Assembly (NCBI GenBank): GCA_026122225.1 | Contig: JANEZZ010002068.1 | Location: 496,001-560,000, forward strand | DNA: 64,000 bases | Source of the DNA: Heloderma charlesbogerti | Taxonomy: Eukaryota > Chordata > Lepidosauria > Squamata > Helodermatidae | Direction: 5' to 3' | Part shown: positions 1 through 10,416 of the stretch, one piece after another | How the letters are laid out: every line of letters begins with the position of its first letter | Numbering within the stretch: position 1 is the first letter of the stretch | Position numbers and translations under genes: made by a program | Notes under the pieces: generated by a model | Seen by the model: the letters and a program-made list of their open reading frames with translations, nothing else | Database searches by the model: none | What the model was told of the DNA's origin: nothing

Positions 1-335
1 ATAAATTTTCCTCAGAGGCAAGATGTGACAGCCTGCCCAAACACTCAACCGTATAAATATCATCAATCTGTATATGTACATACATATCTATATAACTATA
101 TTATATAATAGATATTTACGTCGATATTACATATAAATATGTGTGTATACATATGATATTTGTCATTACAATAACTGATACAATAAATGTGTGTACATAT
201 ATACTGAATATATGTACTTTTAGCACTAAATATATAAATTACTCTGTTAGTCTATCATACATATGCACAAGAAACATGACTTAACGACAAACGAATATAA
301 AATGTATTTAGTGCTAAACGTTTCAGCTTCTGGCC
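1..335. other. AT-rich flank with a short inverted repeat
   Basis: This stretch is strongly AT-rich with runs of TATA/CATA and no recognisable gene. A 14-bp sequence beginning TTTAGCACTAAATA at about 219-232 recurs inverted at about 304-318 (TATTTAGTGCTAAA), so the DNA could form a stem with a loop of roughly 70 nt. It lies beside the 3' end of the BovB element. It may be single-copy DNA or the worn end of an older element. Confidence 0.5.
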
Positions 336-344
336 TCCACTTGT

Positions 345-1529
345 TCAGTCGTTCAGTCGTGTCCGACCCAATGGACGCCAGGCCTTCCTGTCCTGCGCGC
401 TCTCCCGGAGCGTGCTCAAGTCCATATTCCTTGCATCGGTGATGCTATCTAGCCATCTCATCCTCTGCCGCCCCCTTCTCCTTTTGCCTTCAGTCTTTCC
501 CAGCATCAGGGTCTTTTCCAGAGAGTTTTCTCTTCGCATTAGGTGGCCAAAATATTGGAGCTTCAGCTTCAGTATCTGTCCTTCCAATGAGCACTCAGGG
601 TTGATTTCCTTTAGGATGGACTGATTTGACCTCCTTGCAGTCCAGGGGACTCGTAAGAGTCTTCTCCAGCACCACAGTTCGAAAGCACCAATTCTTCGGC
701 GCTCAGCCTTCCTTATAGTCCAGCTCTCACAGCCATACATTACTACTGGGAAAACCATAGCTTTGATTAGACGGACCTTTGTCGGCAAGGTGATGTCTCT
801 GCTTCTTACTATGCTGTCTAGGTTGGCCATAGCTTTCCTCCCAAGGAGCAAGCGTCTTTTAATTTCATGGCTACAGTCACCGTCTGCAGTGATCTTGGAG
901 CCCAAGAAAGTAAAATCTGTCACTGCTTCCATTTCTTCCCCTTCTATATGCCAGGAAGTGATGGGGCCAGATGCCATGATCTTAGTTTTTTTAATGTTGA
1001 GTTTCAAACCAGCTTTTGCACTCTCCTCTTTCACCCTCAACAAGAGGCTCTTGAGATCCTCTTCGCTTTCTGCCATTAGGGTGGTATCGTCTGCGTATCT
1101 GAGGCTGTTGATAATTCTCCCTGCAATCTTAATTCCGACCTGTGATTCATCCAACCCGGCGTTTCTCATGATGTACTCTGCATATAAGTTAAATAAGCAG
1201 GGTGACAATATGCAGCCTTGTCGTACTCCTTTCCCAATTTTGAACCACTCGGTTGTTCCATGTCCGGTTCTTACTGTTGCTTCTTGACCCTCGTACAGGT
1301 TTCTCAGGAGACAGGTAAGGTGGTCTGGTACTCCCATCACTTTAAGAATTTGCCAGTTTGTTGTGATCCACACAATCAAAGGCTTTAGCGTAGTCAATGA
1401 AGCAGAAATAGACGTTTTTCTGGAATTCTCTTGCTTTCTCCATGATGCAGCGAATGTTGGCGATTTGATCTCTAGTTCCTCTGCCTCTTCGAAACCCAGC
1501 TTGTACTTCCGGTAGTTCTCGGTTCGCAT
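345..1529 (-). pseudogene. BovB reverse transcriptase palm, thumb and C-terminal tail
   Basis: After an out-of-frame lead, this frame reads MGVPDHLTCLL, GVRQGCILSPCLFNLYAEY (motif B) and LRYADDTTLMAE (motif C, catalytic YADD intact). It then gives KKTKIMASG, FLGSKITADGD and the conserved C-terminal block MYGCESWTIRKAERRRIGAFELWCWRRLL through FGHLMRR and [10 protein letters not shown]. It ends close to the 3' end of the element. Usual BovB C-terminal features are all present. The first roughly 60 residues are out-of-frame translation of the upstream palm and should be ignored. Confidence 0.93.
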
Positions 1530-1716
1530 ACTGCTGAAGCCTAGCTTGTAGGATTTTGAGCATCACCGTGCTGGCATGTGAAATGAGCGCAATTGTGCGG
1601 TAGTTTGAACACTCTTTGTCATTGCCCTTCTTTGGAATTGGAATGTAAACTGACCTTTTCCAGTCTTGTGGCCACTGTTGAGTGTTCCAAATTTGTTGGC
1701 ATATTGAATGCAGCAC
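1342..1716 (-). pseudogene. BovB reverse transcriptase, fingers and palm motif A
   Basis: This segment contains SICQQIWNTQQWPQDWKRS, IPIPKKGN, YRTIALISH, the GFRRGRGTRDQI box and CFIDYAKAFDCVDH. The last is reverse-transcriptase motif A with the first catalytic aspartate. The frame runs out just after VDHNKL, where the following palm sequence continues in a different frame (see 345-1529). A small indel near 1345-1370 is the likely cause. Confidence 0.92.
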
Positions 1717-1816
1717 TTTAACAGCATCATCTTTTAGGATTTTAAATAGCTCAGCTGGAATACTGTCATCTCCGCTAGCTTTGTTGTTACTAATGCTTCC
1801 TAAGGCCCACTTGACT

Positions 1817-2302
1817 TCACTCTAGGATGTCCGGCTCAAGTTCAGTGACCGCACTATCATGGCTATCTGGGACATTCAGATCTTTCCTGTATAGTTCTTC
1901 TGTGTATTCTTGCCACCTCTTCTTAATCTCATCTGCTTCTGTTAGGTCCCTGCCTTCTTTGTCCTTTATCATGCCCGTCTTTGCACAAAACGTTCCCTTG
2001 ATATCTCCAATTTTCTTGAAGAGATCTCTAGTCTTTCCCATTCTGTTGTTTTCCTCGATTTCTTTGCATTGTTCATTTAAGAAGGCCTTCTTGTCTCTCC
2101 TTGCTATTCTCTGGAACTCTGCATTCAGTTGGGTATATCTTCCCCTTTCTCCCTTGCTTTTCGCTTCCCTTCTTTCCTCAGCTACTTGTAAAGCCTCATC
2201 AGACAGCCACTTTGCTTTCTTGCATTTCTTTTTCTTTGGGATGGATTTAGTTGCTGCCTCCTGAACAATGTTACGGACCTCCGTCCATAGTTCCTCAGGC
2301 AC
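1817..2302 (-). pseudogene. BovB linker region between endonuclease and reverse transcriptase
   Basis: A 161-residue lysine- and arginine-rich segment begins PEELWTEV and ends ELEPDILE before a stop at about 1816. It is the linker that leads into the reverse transcriptase fingers in RTE/BovB elements. Downstream residues that should continue the frame (EVKWALGSI-like) remain visible after the stop. It is part of the same element as its neighbours. Confidence 0.88.
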
Positions 2303-2310
2303 TCTGTCTA

Positions 2311-3114
2311 TCAGTCTAATCCCTGAAATCTATTCCTCACCTCCACTGTATATTCATCAGGGATATGATTTAGGTCATACCTGAATGGTTTAGTGGTTTT
2401 CCCTACGTTCTTCAATTTAAGCCGAAATTTTGCAAGAAGCACCTCATGATCTGAGCCACAGTCAGCTCCAGGTCTTGTTTTTACTGACTGTATAGAGCTT
2501 CTCCATCTTTGGCTGCAAAGTACATAATCAATCTGGCTTCGATATTGACCATCTGGTGATGTCCATGTGTAGAGTCGTCTCTTGTGTTGGAAAAGAGTGT
2601 TTGCTATGATCAGCATGTTCTCTTGGCAAAACTCTATTAGCCTTTGTCCTGCTTCATTTTGTACACCAAGGCCATGCTTGCCTGTTATTCCAGTTATTTC
2701 TTCACTTCCTGCTTTAGCATTCCAATCCCCTATGATAAAGAGGACATCTTTTCTTGGTGTTAGTTCTAGAAGGTGTTGTAGGTCTTCATAGAACCTATCA
2801 ACCTCAGCTTCTTCGGCCTCAGTGGTTGGGGCATAGACGTGGATTACCGTGATATAGAATGGTTTGCCTTGGATTTGTACTGAGATCATTCTGTCATTTT
2901 TGAGATTGTACCCCAGTACTGCTTTTCCCACCCTTTTGTTGACTATGAGTGCTACTCCATTTCTTCTAAGGGTTTCTTGCCCACAGTAGTAGATATGATG
3001 GTCACCTGAATTAAATTCGCCCATGCTCGTCCATTTTAGTTCACTGATTCCCAAGATGTCGATGTTCAATCTTGCCATCTCATGTTTGACCACCTCCAGC
3101 TTGCCTTGATTCAT
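2311..3114 (-). pseudogene. BovB endonuclease domain
   Basis: This 267-residue segment is an exonuclease-endonuclease-phosphatase fold endonuclease, which nicks target DNA to prime reverse transcription. Visible landmarks in order are DILGISELKW near the start, GDWNAKAG at about residue 130, QIDYVL near residue 195 and GSDHEVL near residue 220, the last holding the catalytic Asp-His pair. The frame ends in VRNRFQGLD followed by stops. The homologous linker resumes in another frame immediately afterwards, which indicates a one-base indel near 2308. Most catalytic residues survive, so the decay is moderate. Confidence 0.93.
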
Positions 3115-3117
3115 TGA

Positions 3118-3489
3118 TCATACATTCCAGGTTCCTAAACAATATTGTTCTTTACAGCGTCGGACTTTCTTTTCACCACCAGACGCATCCACAGCTGAGT
3201 GTCCTTTCGGCTTTGGCCCAGCCACTTCACTCTTTCTGACGCTACTTGGAAATTCCCTCTGCTCTTCCCCAGTAGTATATTGGACACCTTCCGACCTGAG
3301 GGGCTCATCTTCCGGCATCATGTCTTTTAGCCTTGTCATACTTTCCATGGGATTTTCTTGGCAAGAATACTGGAGTGGTTTGCCATTTCCTTCTCCAGTG
3401 GACCACATTTTGTCAGAACTCTCCGCCATGACCTGTCCATCTTGGGTGGCCCCGCACAGCATAGTTCGTGGCTTCACTGAGTTATGCAA
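3118..3489 (-). pseudogene. BovB N-terminal segment
   Basis: This minus-strand open segment encodes the region before the endonuclease of the BovB polyprotein. It ends in the peptide LGTWNV, the start of the endonuclease fold, and then meets a TGA stop. The next in-frame residues (MNQGKLEVV) continue the domain directly. The break is therefore a single stop codon, consistent with C-to-T decay at a CpG. It is part of the BovB element, not a host gene. Confidence 0.85.
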
Positions 3490-3628
3490 GCCCCTTCAGC
3501 ACGACAAGGCAGTGATCCATGAAGGGGATCTATATAAGTACAATAACAAGAAAAGAGGAAAAAGGTATTTCATTAATTTCTCTAGAATTTATTTTGCGTT
3601 TTCCGAATTTCTCCTCCACAATCATTTA

Positions 3629-3712
3629 GGGCGCAATCCTGTGCATGTTTGGCTGGGGAATGCTGGGAGTTGTAGGCCTTTTCTCTGTCGAAACATGCAT
3701 AGGATTGCACCC
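3629..3712. mobile_element. 84-bp terminal-inverted-repeat MITE with a TTA target duplication
   Basis: The two ends are inverted copies of a 22-bp sequence (arms 3629-3650 and 3691-3712, two mismatches) with core GCAATCCT.TGCATGTTT. TTA flanks both sides (3626-3628 and 3713-3715). A 3-bp TTA duplication fits the PIF/Harbinger type of DNA transposon, but no transposase is present and the assignment is inference. Sequence like one arm plus 'GGAGTAAGTCCCATTGA' recurs at 3748-3768, 10868-10955, 18715-18790, 27035-27100, 33560-33600, 34165-34240 and 54125-54230, so the family is common here. Confidence 0.65.
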
Positions 3713-3834
3713 TTAAAGTGGCAAATCCCACATCACAAAATGCACAAATACCTGGGAGTAAGTCCCATTGAAACACCAGTGGTAGATGGTAGAAGGGTGA
3801 AGCATCCTCCCCTTAGCTGCTTCTCTGCTGCCTA

Positions 3835-4353
3835 AAACAGTGCCCCCCACCACCACTACAGTCATATGTATTGCATTTTATTTCTTTTAACCATTTGTAT
3901 TGCACAGCCTTCTTTCAACCATGTGTAATTTGCCCAGGGAACATGTCTTATTGGGCGGTTCATATTATACGATATATAAATAAAAATATGATATATAGAT
4001 AAAGTCAGGGTAGCCGTCAATCTCCATATTTTGCAATCCTTTTACACTTCTCTATTTTTAAAATGTGCTTGGGAAATACGTTGGGTGACTTGGGGGGGGG
4101 GTGCGCTCCCATAACTGTGGTCACGGGTAGAGGGAGGTATGGCATTGGGGGAGGAATAGGCCAGCTCTGGAGAAGCGGGGCCTAACACTTTACAACAATC
4201 CCCTCTTCTGGTTCTTCCCCCAACCTGATGGTTCCTGGTGACTTTACCAGTTTGCCCTCGGGTTGGGTGGGGCTTTGCTGAATGCCAGGTTGGTCCAAAA
4301 CAAAATCTCCTCCATCCATGATTTGTGGATGAAGGGGCTGACCTGGTATGTTA
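3835..4353. other. Sequence without a recognised feature
   Basis: No gene or repeat could be recognised between the MITE region and the CR1 end. There is a G run at about 4093-4101 and an AT-rich patch at about 3960-4000. Confidence 0.4.
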
Positions 4354-4500
4354 GAATCATAGAATAGTAGGGTTGGAAGGGGCTTATAAGACCACTGAAT
4401 CCACCCCCTGCTCAGTGCAGGAATCCAATTCAAAGTATTCCTGACAGGTGGCTGTCCAGCCTCGTCTTGAATGCCTCCAGTGTGGGAGAGCCCGCTACCT
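4354..4500 (-). mobile_element. CR1 LINE 3' end
   Basis: On the plus strand this begins AGAATCATAGAATAGTAGGG, the reverse complement of the CR1 3' terminus with its ATTCTATGATTCTATGA tail. It runs back through the C-terminal coding region (DSCIEQG / [16 protein letters not shown] in the sense strand). It stops abruptly at about 4500, where the L2 copy begins. No CR1 sequence resumes at the far end of the L2, so this is a junction rather than a simple nested insertion. Confidence 0.9.
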
Positions 4501-4837
4501 ATGTATTACAGAGACCTGGGTGGGGGAACTGGGAGGCTCTCTCCCAGTTGTGGCCTCCTGGGTTCTCGAAGGTGGTGGTGGGGAGGTTGCCTTGGTCTAT
4601 AGGAATTTGATCTCCCTCTCTAGGCTTCCTGTTCATTCGAGTGTGGACGTTGTGTTGGGTACCCGGGACAGATTAGGGATTCTGCTGGTGTACCACCCAC
4701 CCCGCTGCCCATCAGACTCCCTGCCTGAGCTGACGGAGGTAGTCTCAGACTTGGTGTTGAGGACCCCTAGGATGATGGTTAATTTCCATGCCGAGGCCAT
4801 TGTATCCAGGCGGCTCAGGACTTCATGGCCGCCATGA
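4448..4837 (+). pseudogene. L2 endonuclease remnant
   Basis: From about residue 18 this frame reads ITETWV, then GGGGEVALVYRN and LGILLVYHPP, the order found in the endonuclease of L2/CR1-group elements (ETW metal-binding motif followed by the loop strands). The first 18 residues are CR1 sequence on the wrong strand, not part of the protein. The frame breaks near 4837. Further endonuclease sequence can be read in other frames to about 5000, including a WSDH-like site near 4965. Confidence 0.82.
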
Positions 4838-6004
4838 CAACCATAGGGTTATCCCAACATGTCATCGGCCCAACACATGAGGACACACGCTTGACCTGGT
4901 TTTCTCGACTGGGCAGGAGGATGGTGCTCTGAAATTGGGGGAATTAGCAACTGTCCCCTTGTCATGGTCAGATCACTTCCTATTGAGGTTTAGACTCTCA
5001 GCGGCCTTTCCCCTCTGCAAGGGTGGGGAACCTATTAAAATGGTCCCCCCTGGAGGCTAATGGATTCCGATAGATTCCAGAGGGCTCTTGGGGATTCTCT
5101 TGCTGGTATGGCTGGTGCTCTTGACAAAGCCCAGATTGCTCTGTGGAATGCAGAAATGAGTCGGGCAGTCGGCAGAATCATGCCCAAGTGCCCTCTCCCT
5201 CTGAGCAGAGCCTCGTCAGCTGCTTGGTAGACACCCGGGCTGAAGACAATGAAGCAAGAGGGGAGACGGCTAAAACGCAGGTGGAAGAAAACTCATTCCG
5301 AGTCTGACCAAACACAGGTTAGAGCTCATTATCAAGCCTACTCTGTGGCGGTGAGGATGGCAATGAGAGATTTCTTTTCCACCACCATTGCATCTTCTCA
5401 GTGTCGTCTAGCGGAGCTTTTCTGAGTGGTTCATGGCTTGCTACACTCTGGGCCAGGGAGAGAAGCTGTGCAACCCTTGGTAGCATGCTGTGACGAGTTT
5501 GCATGGCACTTTGAAAACAAAGTCGCTCAGATTCGTCATGAATTGGACACCACGATTAATGCAGTTCCATTGGTAGAGGTGTCCAGAGCACCATCTGGTC
5601 CAGTTATATTTGACGAGTTTCAGTTATTGAGGCCTGAGGATGTGGACAAGGTGCTCGGCCAAGTTCCAGCCGACCACCTGTGTGCTTGACCCTTGCCCTT
5701 CATGGCTTATTACATCAAACAAGGAGATGTCCTACTGGGCCCAGGAGGTTGTGAACTCCTCCTTGAGAGAGGGATTGGTGCCAGCCTCTTTAAAACTCCC
5801 AAGAAAGCCTAACTTGGACTGAGAGGATATTAACAATTATAGGCCGGTAACTAATATCCCCTTCCTAGGCAAGGTGCTTGAGCGGGTGGTTGCAGGACAA
5901 CTCCAGGCACTCTTGAATGAAATGGATTATCTAGATCCATTTCAATTGGGCTTCAGGCCTGGTTTTGGAACAAAAACGGCCTTGGTCACCCTGTGGGATG
6001 ATCT

Positions 6005-6271
6005 TTGCTGGGAGAGGGACAGGGGAGTGCGACCCTGTTGATTCTCTTGGACCTCTTAGCGGCTTTCGATACCATCGACCATGGTAACCTTCTGGATAGG
6101 CTGTCCAGACTGGGAGTTGGAGGCACTTCGTTGCAGTGGTTCCACTCCTACTTGGATAGCCGATCCCAGAAGGTGGTGCTGGGGGATTATTGCTGTGTGC
6201 CTTGGCAACTATGCTATGGGGTTCCACAGGGGTCTATTTTATCCCTTGCGCTGTTCAACATCAACATATAA
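6005..6271 (+). pseudogene. L2 reverse transcriptase palm
   Basis: This frame holds LILLDLLAAFDTIDHGNLLDRLSRLG (motif A, first catalytic Asp), then LQWFHSYL and YGVPQGSILSLALFNI (motif B). The YADD box follows at 6316-6327 in a shifted frame, so at least one indel separates motifs B and C. Upstream, NNYRPVTNIPFLGKVLERVV can be read near 5830-5890, and the FQLGFRPGFGTKTAL box near 5938-5980. These blocks identify an L2-clade polymerase. Confidence 0.92.
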
Positions 6272-6488
6272 CCGCTGGGGGAGGTTATCTGGAGGTGTGG
6301 GCTGAGGTGCCATCAATATGCAGATGACACCCAGCTCTACCTCTCTTTTTCATCAAATCCAGGTGAGGCAGTGGCTGTTCTGAATCAGTGCCTGGGCATG
6401 GTAATGGACTGGATGAAGGCCAACAAACTGAGTCTCAGTCCAGACAAGATGGAGGTACTGTTAGTGGGTGGTTCCTCTGCCCGGCTAG

Positions 6489-6875
6489 GTGATGTTCAAC
6501 CTGTTCTGGAGAGGGTTGCACAGCACTCCCCCTAAAGGATCAGGTCCAGAGTTTGGCGTGCTCTTGGGCCCAGAACTGTCACTTGAGGCACAGATGGATT
6601 CGGTGGCACAGAGCACCTTTTATCAGCTTAGGCTGATATACCAGCTTCTCTCTTATCTGGACAGAGAGAGCCTAGCTATAGTTCTCCATGCTCTGATAAC
6701 CTCTTGTCTGGATTACCGCAATGCGTTATATGTGGGGCTGCCTTTGAAAACAGTCTGGAAACTTCAGCTGATCCAAAACAGGGCAGGGAGATTGTTACCG
6801 GGGTCTGGCCAACATGATCATATCATGCTAGTACTTTTCCAGCTACACTGGCTGCCAGTCCATATCCAGGCCTGA
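6489..6875 (+). pseudogene. L2 C-terminal domain, first part
   Basis: The frame reads FGVLLGPELSLEAQMDSVAQSTFYQLRLIYQLLSYLDRESLAIVLHALITSCLDYRNALYVGLPLK and then LQLIQNRAGRLL. This is the helical block downstream of the palm in L2/CR1-group polymerases. It ends at a stop near 6875, with homologous sequence (HWLPV) just before. It is a continuation of the same element. Confidence 0.88.
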
Positions 6876-6951
6876 TTCAAAGTGCTGGTATTAATATTCA
6901 GAGCCCGAAACGGCTAGGGGCCAAGTTATCTGAAGGATCGTCTCCTCCCAT

Positions 6952-7269
6952 ATGTACCTGCCCGGATCATCATCTTCAGGGGTCCTTCTCTGGGAGCCCC
7001 TGACAAAGGAAGTAAGGCAGGTGGCTACCACGAAGAGGGCCTTTTCTGCTGTGGCACCCTGGCTGTGGAATGTGCTCCCTAGAGAGGTTCGCTTGGCACC
7101 TACACTGTACTCTTTCAGACTCCAGGTGAAGACCTTTGTATTTTTTCAACATTTTAGCATTATAGTCTTTGCAGTTTTAAATCTGTTACTGTATTTTAAA
7201 TCTCTGCAGAGCTGCTGGGCTTCATTCTGGTTGTGTTTGTATACTGTCGTTTTAAGCATTTATATTTGA
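6952..7269 (+). pseudogene. L2 C-terminal domain, last part
   Basis: This segment includes VRQVATTKRAFSAVAPWLWNVLPREVRLAPTLYSFRLQVKTFVF, the conserved end of the L2 polyprotein, followed by hydrophobic 3'-UTR translation. The same block is seen in the L2 fragments at 14.3 kb, 36.9 kb and, antisense, at 14.7 and 17.8 kb. The SFRLQVKTFVF stretch resembles the unit of the 70-bp minisatellite at 48.2 kb. Confidence 0.88.
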
Positions 7270-7352
7270 TACTGTTTTCATTCCGTACTTTGTGGTTTTC
7301 TTTTTTGCGAACTGCCCAGAGAGCTTCGGCTATGGGGCGGTATAGAAATGTA

Positions 7353-7353
7353 A

Positions 7354-7388
<35 letters not shown>

Positions 7389-7392
7389 ATGT
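7353..7392 (+). repeat. (AAAT)n tail of the L2 element
   Basis: A run of about ten AAAT units follows the L2 3' end. It is the element's own simple-repeat tail. Confidence 0.95.
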
Positions 7393-7508
7393 GTTTTGCA
7401 CAAATCCATTGCCACTAAGGAACTGTCCTGATGCTCGGCTTAAGACAGTGGCTGCTGGGGTGTTGATTATTTGCCTTGGCACCTCGAACGTAGCTCCAGC
7501 AAGTATCA

Positions 7509-7800
7509 GGGGTGTCGAACCTCTTGGAAAAGCTCTTGGGGGCTGCGTTTCAGCTGGTGGGTGGAGCCAAAGGCAAAAAGGGCAGCCCGAAAATACCCCA
7601 AATATTTTAGCTTAAAACTCTTACTGCCGCTACGTAAGCATTAGGGGAGGCATTTTAACCTTTTAGAAAGGGCGAAAGCCTACACAAAAGCCAAGAAACC
7701 ACCGAATAATCATTGGTTGGGGGAAGGGGGCATGGCCATGGAAGGGGCGGAGGCTTCTGGCAGTGACTCTCTAAAGTTTGAGGCAGATTCCCCAGCCCTA
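7509..7800 (+). mobile_element. Non-autonomous hAT-like element, 5' end clear
   Basis: The left end begins CAGGGGTGTCGAACCTC, typical of hAT terminal inverted repeats. The interior contains recurring phrases (GGTGGGTGGAGCC, AGGGGAGGCATTTTAACC) shared with elements at 17.5, 19.2, 36.3, 38.4 and 50.8 kb. The right end is worn. No transposase is encoded. Confidence 0.7.
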
Positions 7801-7935
7801 TTTGGAGATGTCAGGGATTGAATCTGGGACCTTCTGCCTGCAAAGCTCCCCCACTGAGTTATGGTCCGTTCCCTAAAAATAAAGCACACTTCCAGACCTC
7901 GTGGTTATAAATAAAGGGTTATTTTAAAGAAGAAC
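7800..7935 (-). mobile_element. Old tRNA-headed SINE fragment
   Basis: The plus strand carries GATTGAATCTGGGACCTTCTGCCTGCAAAGCTCC, the complement of a tRNA-like head with B-box-like sequence, followed by GGTTATAAATAAAGGG. The same order is seen at 39.8 kb and 43.3 kb, which suggests one degraded SINE family. Confidence 0.6.
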
Positions 7936-7959
7936 GTAGAAACGGCCTTATTAAGGACA

Positions 7960-8925
7960 TAAGAGCATCAGAAGGGCCGTGCTGGATCAGACCAAGGGTC
8001 CATCTAATCCAGCATTCTGTTCACACAGTGGCCAACCAGCTGTCGACCAGGAACCTACAAGCAGGAGAAGAATGCAACAGCACCCTCCCACCCATGTTCC
8101 CCAGCAACTGGTGTACACAGGCTCACTGCCTCTGGTACTGGAGGTAGCCCATAGCCATCAGGACTAGTAGCCATTGATAGCTTTCTCATCCAGGAATTTG
8201 CCCAACCCCCTTTGAAAGCCATCCAAGTTGGTGGTCATCACTACATCCTGTGGTAGCGAGTTCCATAGTTTAACTCTGCGCCTAGTGAAGACATCCTTCC
8301 TTTGGTCTGTCCTGAATCTCCCACCCATCAGCTTCATACAATGACCCCGGGTTCTAGTATTTCGAGAGAGGGAGAAAAATGTCTCCCTCTCCATATTCTC
8401 TACACCAGGCATAGTACCGTAGACCTCCCTCATGTCTCCCGTGACCCTCCTTTTTTCCAAGCTAAACAATCCCATCTGTTGGAACCTTCCCTCATAGGGG
8501 AGATGCTCCGGCCCCTTGATCATTTGAGTTGCCCTTTTCTGCCCTTTTTCTAGCTCTTTAAGATCTTTTTTAAGGTATGGTGACCAGAACTGGACACAGT
8601 ATTCCAAGTGTGGCTGCACCCTAGATTTGTATGGGGGCAGTATGATATTGGCAGCTTTATTCTCAATCCCTTTCCTAATTCTGCCTAACATGGAGTTTGC
8701 CTTTTTTACAGTAGCCGCACCCTGAGTTGCCATCTTCGTTGAGCTGTCCACCACAATCCCAAGATCTCTTTCCTGGCCAGTCTTCGCTAGCTCAGATCCC
8801 ATCAGGCTAGACTTGAAGTTGGGATTTTTGGCCCCAACGTGCATCACTTTACACTTGCTTACATTGAACCGCATTATTCCGAAGCAGAGCATTGCTCCTT
8901 CTATCTCACTGACTGGCTGCAATGG
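7960..8925 (-). mobile_element. CR1: CR1 LINE, second subfamily, 3' half
   Basis: On the minus strand this carries the C-terminal part of a CR1 polymerase followed by a 3' untranslated end that terminates in GGGCTCTTCTGATG-like sequence near 7965. Its 3' end differs from the ATTCTATGA-ended CR1 copies at 20.6, 22.3 and 45.2 kb. Sister copies lie at 13.65 and 21.18 kb, all on the minus strand. Confidence 0.92.
8164..8922 (-). pseudogene. CR1 polymerase C-terminus
   Basis: A 252-residue open segment reads FNVSKCKVMHVG, ERDLGIVVDSS, KKANSMLGRIRKGIENK, LYK-like [46 protein letters not shown] and WNSLPQDVVM. These are the conserved thumb and C-terminal blocks of CR1 polymerases. The catalytic palm is missing because the copy is 5'-truncated. 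It stays open over 750 bp, so it is among the less decayed pieces here, but it encodes no complete enzyme. Confidence 0.92.
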
Positions 8926-9045
8926 CTCTCCATGGTTTCAGACATGGGGTCTTTCCTGGCCCTACCTGGAGATCCCAGGGACTGAACATGGGACCTCTGG
9001 TTAGCAAAGCATATGCTTTATGATTGAGCTGTACCCCTCACATGG
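8926..9045 (-). mobile_element. Old tRNA-headed SINE fragment
   Basis: GATCCCAGGGACTGAACATGGGACCTCTGGTTAGCAAAGCATATGC-like sequence is the complement of a tRNA-derived head, ending with GAGCTGTACCCC. It abuts the truncated 5' end of the CR1 element. Confidence 0.6.
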
Positions 9046-9897
9046 CCTCCCCGTTGGGATTGTAAAGGGTCATTTGGAGTGTGTGGAATTATCTCCGTTA
9101 ATCTGGAGTCATGGACAGGAAATACAAGGTAGTACATTATAGGTGGCAATAACTCCTACGTCACTTCCCCAAATGCACCCCAAATCGCCTTTTACCCTCG
9201 CTCTTGGTGCACCCTAATAGTGCACTTGGAAAGGCAAAGATAGCTGTTTCAGCCATAAGAAAAATCCCCCAACTAATATGGATTTGGGGATTTTTCTTAG
9301 GATGAACGCAGCTACCGGTGCTTTTCAGCGTGTTTGATGTGATCTTATCCAAGCACCTCTAACAGCCATGCTAAAATCCCTGCTACATGCACCTTTTGGA
9401 GGGCCTTCTCTATACCCTTTGTCTGGATGTTACCACATCCTGCTGACTATCTGGAATGTTTCTGAAATGGTTATTTAATAAAACACACAGACACACACCA
9501 CCCACTTGGTTACCAAGGGATTGCAGACCTCCCCAGTTCTGTTTCCTTTTGGGGAGAAATGTAGAAAAGAAAGATTTCTCATTTTGATCACCCCCTCCCT
9601 GTGTGCGTAAATGAAGTGTAATCATATAATTAGCAATGAGGAGCAGAGGATGGAAGATACAGACTGCTCCTTGACAAGCAATCAAAAGAGATCATGGGAA
9701 CCGAAAGACTGTTATTGGTGTTTTGCTTTTCTCATTTGGTCAGGAAAATCTATCTGTCCTCATTTTCTTTCTGCTTAAAGGTCACAAACAGCTGAAGAGA
9801 CACAGGAGGAAAAGTTGATAATCATGGAACACTGTACGTGTTTTTGTCCAAGCAAGGCAGATGGACACACCACATTTCATTGTGAGGCAAATAAAGG

Positions 9898-9980
9898 GGG
9901 GTAAGGAAGGAAGAAAGGAAGGAAGGAAAAGAAAGAAAAAGGAAAGAAAGAAGAAAGGAAGGAAGCAAGGAAGGAAGAAA
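9898..9980. repeat. Polypurine GGAA/GAAA microsatellite
   Basis: About 80 bases consist almost wholly of A and G in GGAA and GAAA units. It is a smaller version of the tract at 28.85 kb. Confidence 0.9.
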
Positions 9981-10416
9981 ATAATCACAATCAAATGTTC
10001 ATAGCAGATATTTTAGTCCTGACCTACTGGCAAGTTTAAATCACAATTCGTTAGAAATCTGTGAGTGCACAGACACACGTTTTTGCAAGTTGCTTTTAGG
10101 CATATGCCCCAGTTTGATGGTTGCAGAAAGATTGGTTTTAGCTGGGTGATAAGACAACAAAGACTTTCTTAGCATCATCTCTCCAACTCAAACCCAGCTG
10201 ATTTTAGAACCAGAAACAACAGAAAGGTGTCGATTTTTCAGTGGATTTGTGAAATATATTTGGCATACATTTTATGCAGCAGAGATCAAATATGTCTTAA
10301 CTCGGGAGGAGCCAAGGAACAATATTAGTATAGCAGAAGAATGGCAAGCAACGATATTGTCATAAAACTTCGGAATGCACTGGATTTTGGTATGTTTCAT
10401 ATCCATGAAATCAATC

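Larger units (their letters stand above)
336..3520 (-). mobile_element. BovB: BovB LINE (RTE clade), nearly full length, inactivated
   Basis: On the minus strand this reads as a BovB retrotransposon: 5' region near 3520, apurinic-like endonuclease (about 3114-2311), linker, reverse transcriptase (about 1716-345), then a short 3' end beginning TCAGTCGTGTCCGAC on the plus strand. The length, about 3.2 kb, matches a complete BovB. Catalytic landmarks are present: GDWNAK and GSDHE in the endonuclease, and YADD at 1086-1097 in the polymerase. The reading frame is broken by a stop near 3118, a frameshift near 2308, a stop near 1816 and a frameshift near 1345-1370, so this copy cannot move itself. 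By memory of family sequences it resembles the ruminant BovB type more than the viper type, in contrast to the copy at 15.1-15.9 kb. BovB is known to occur in ruminants and squamates through horizontal transfer. Confidence 0.96.
4501..7392 (+). mobile_element. L2: L2 LINE, long 5'-truncated copy
   Basis: A long L2 copy reads on the plus strand: endonuclease remnants (4505 to about 5000), linker, reverse transcriptase (about 5830-6400 with YADD at 6316-6327), C-terminal domain to 7269, and the squamate L2 3' end with CCGCCCAGAGAGCTTCGGC-like sequence at about 7313 followed by (AAAT)n. It carries many stops and frameshifts and is inactive. The 5' part of the endonuclease is missing, as in most LINE copies. 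It starts immediately beside the CR1 end at 4354-4500. Confidence 0.93.
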
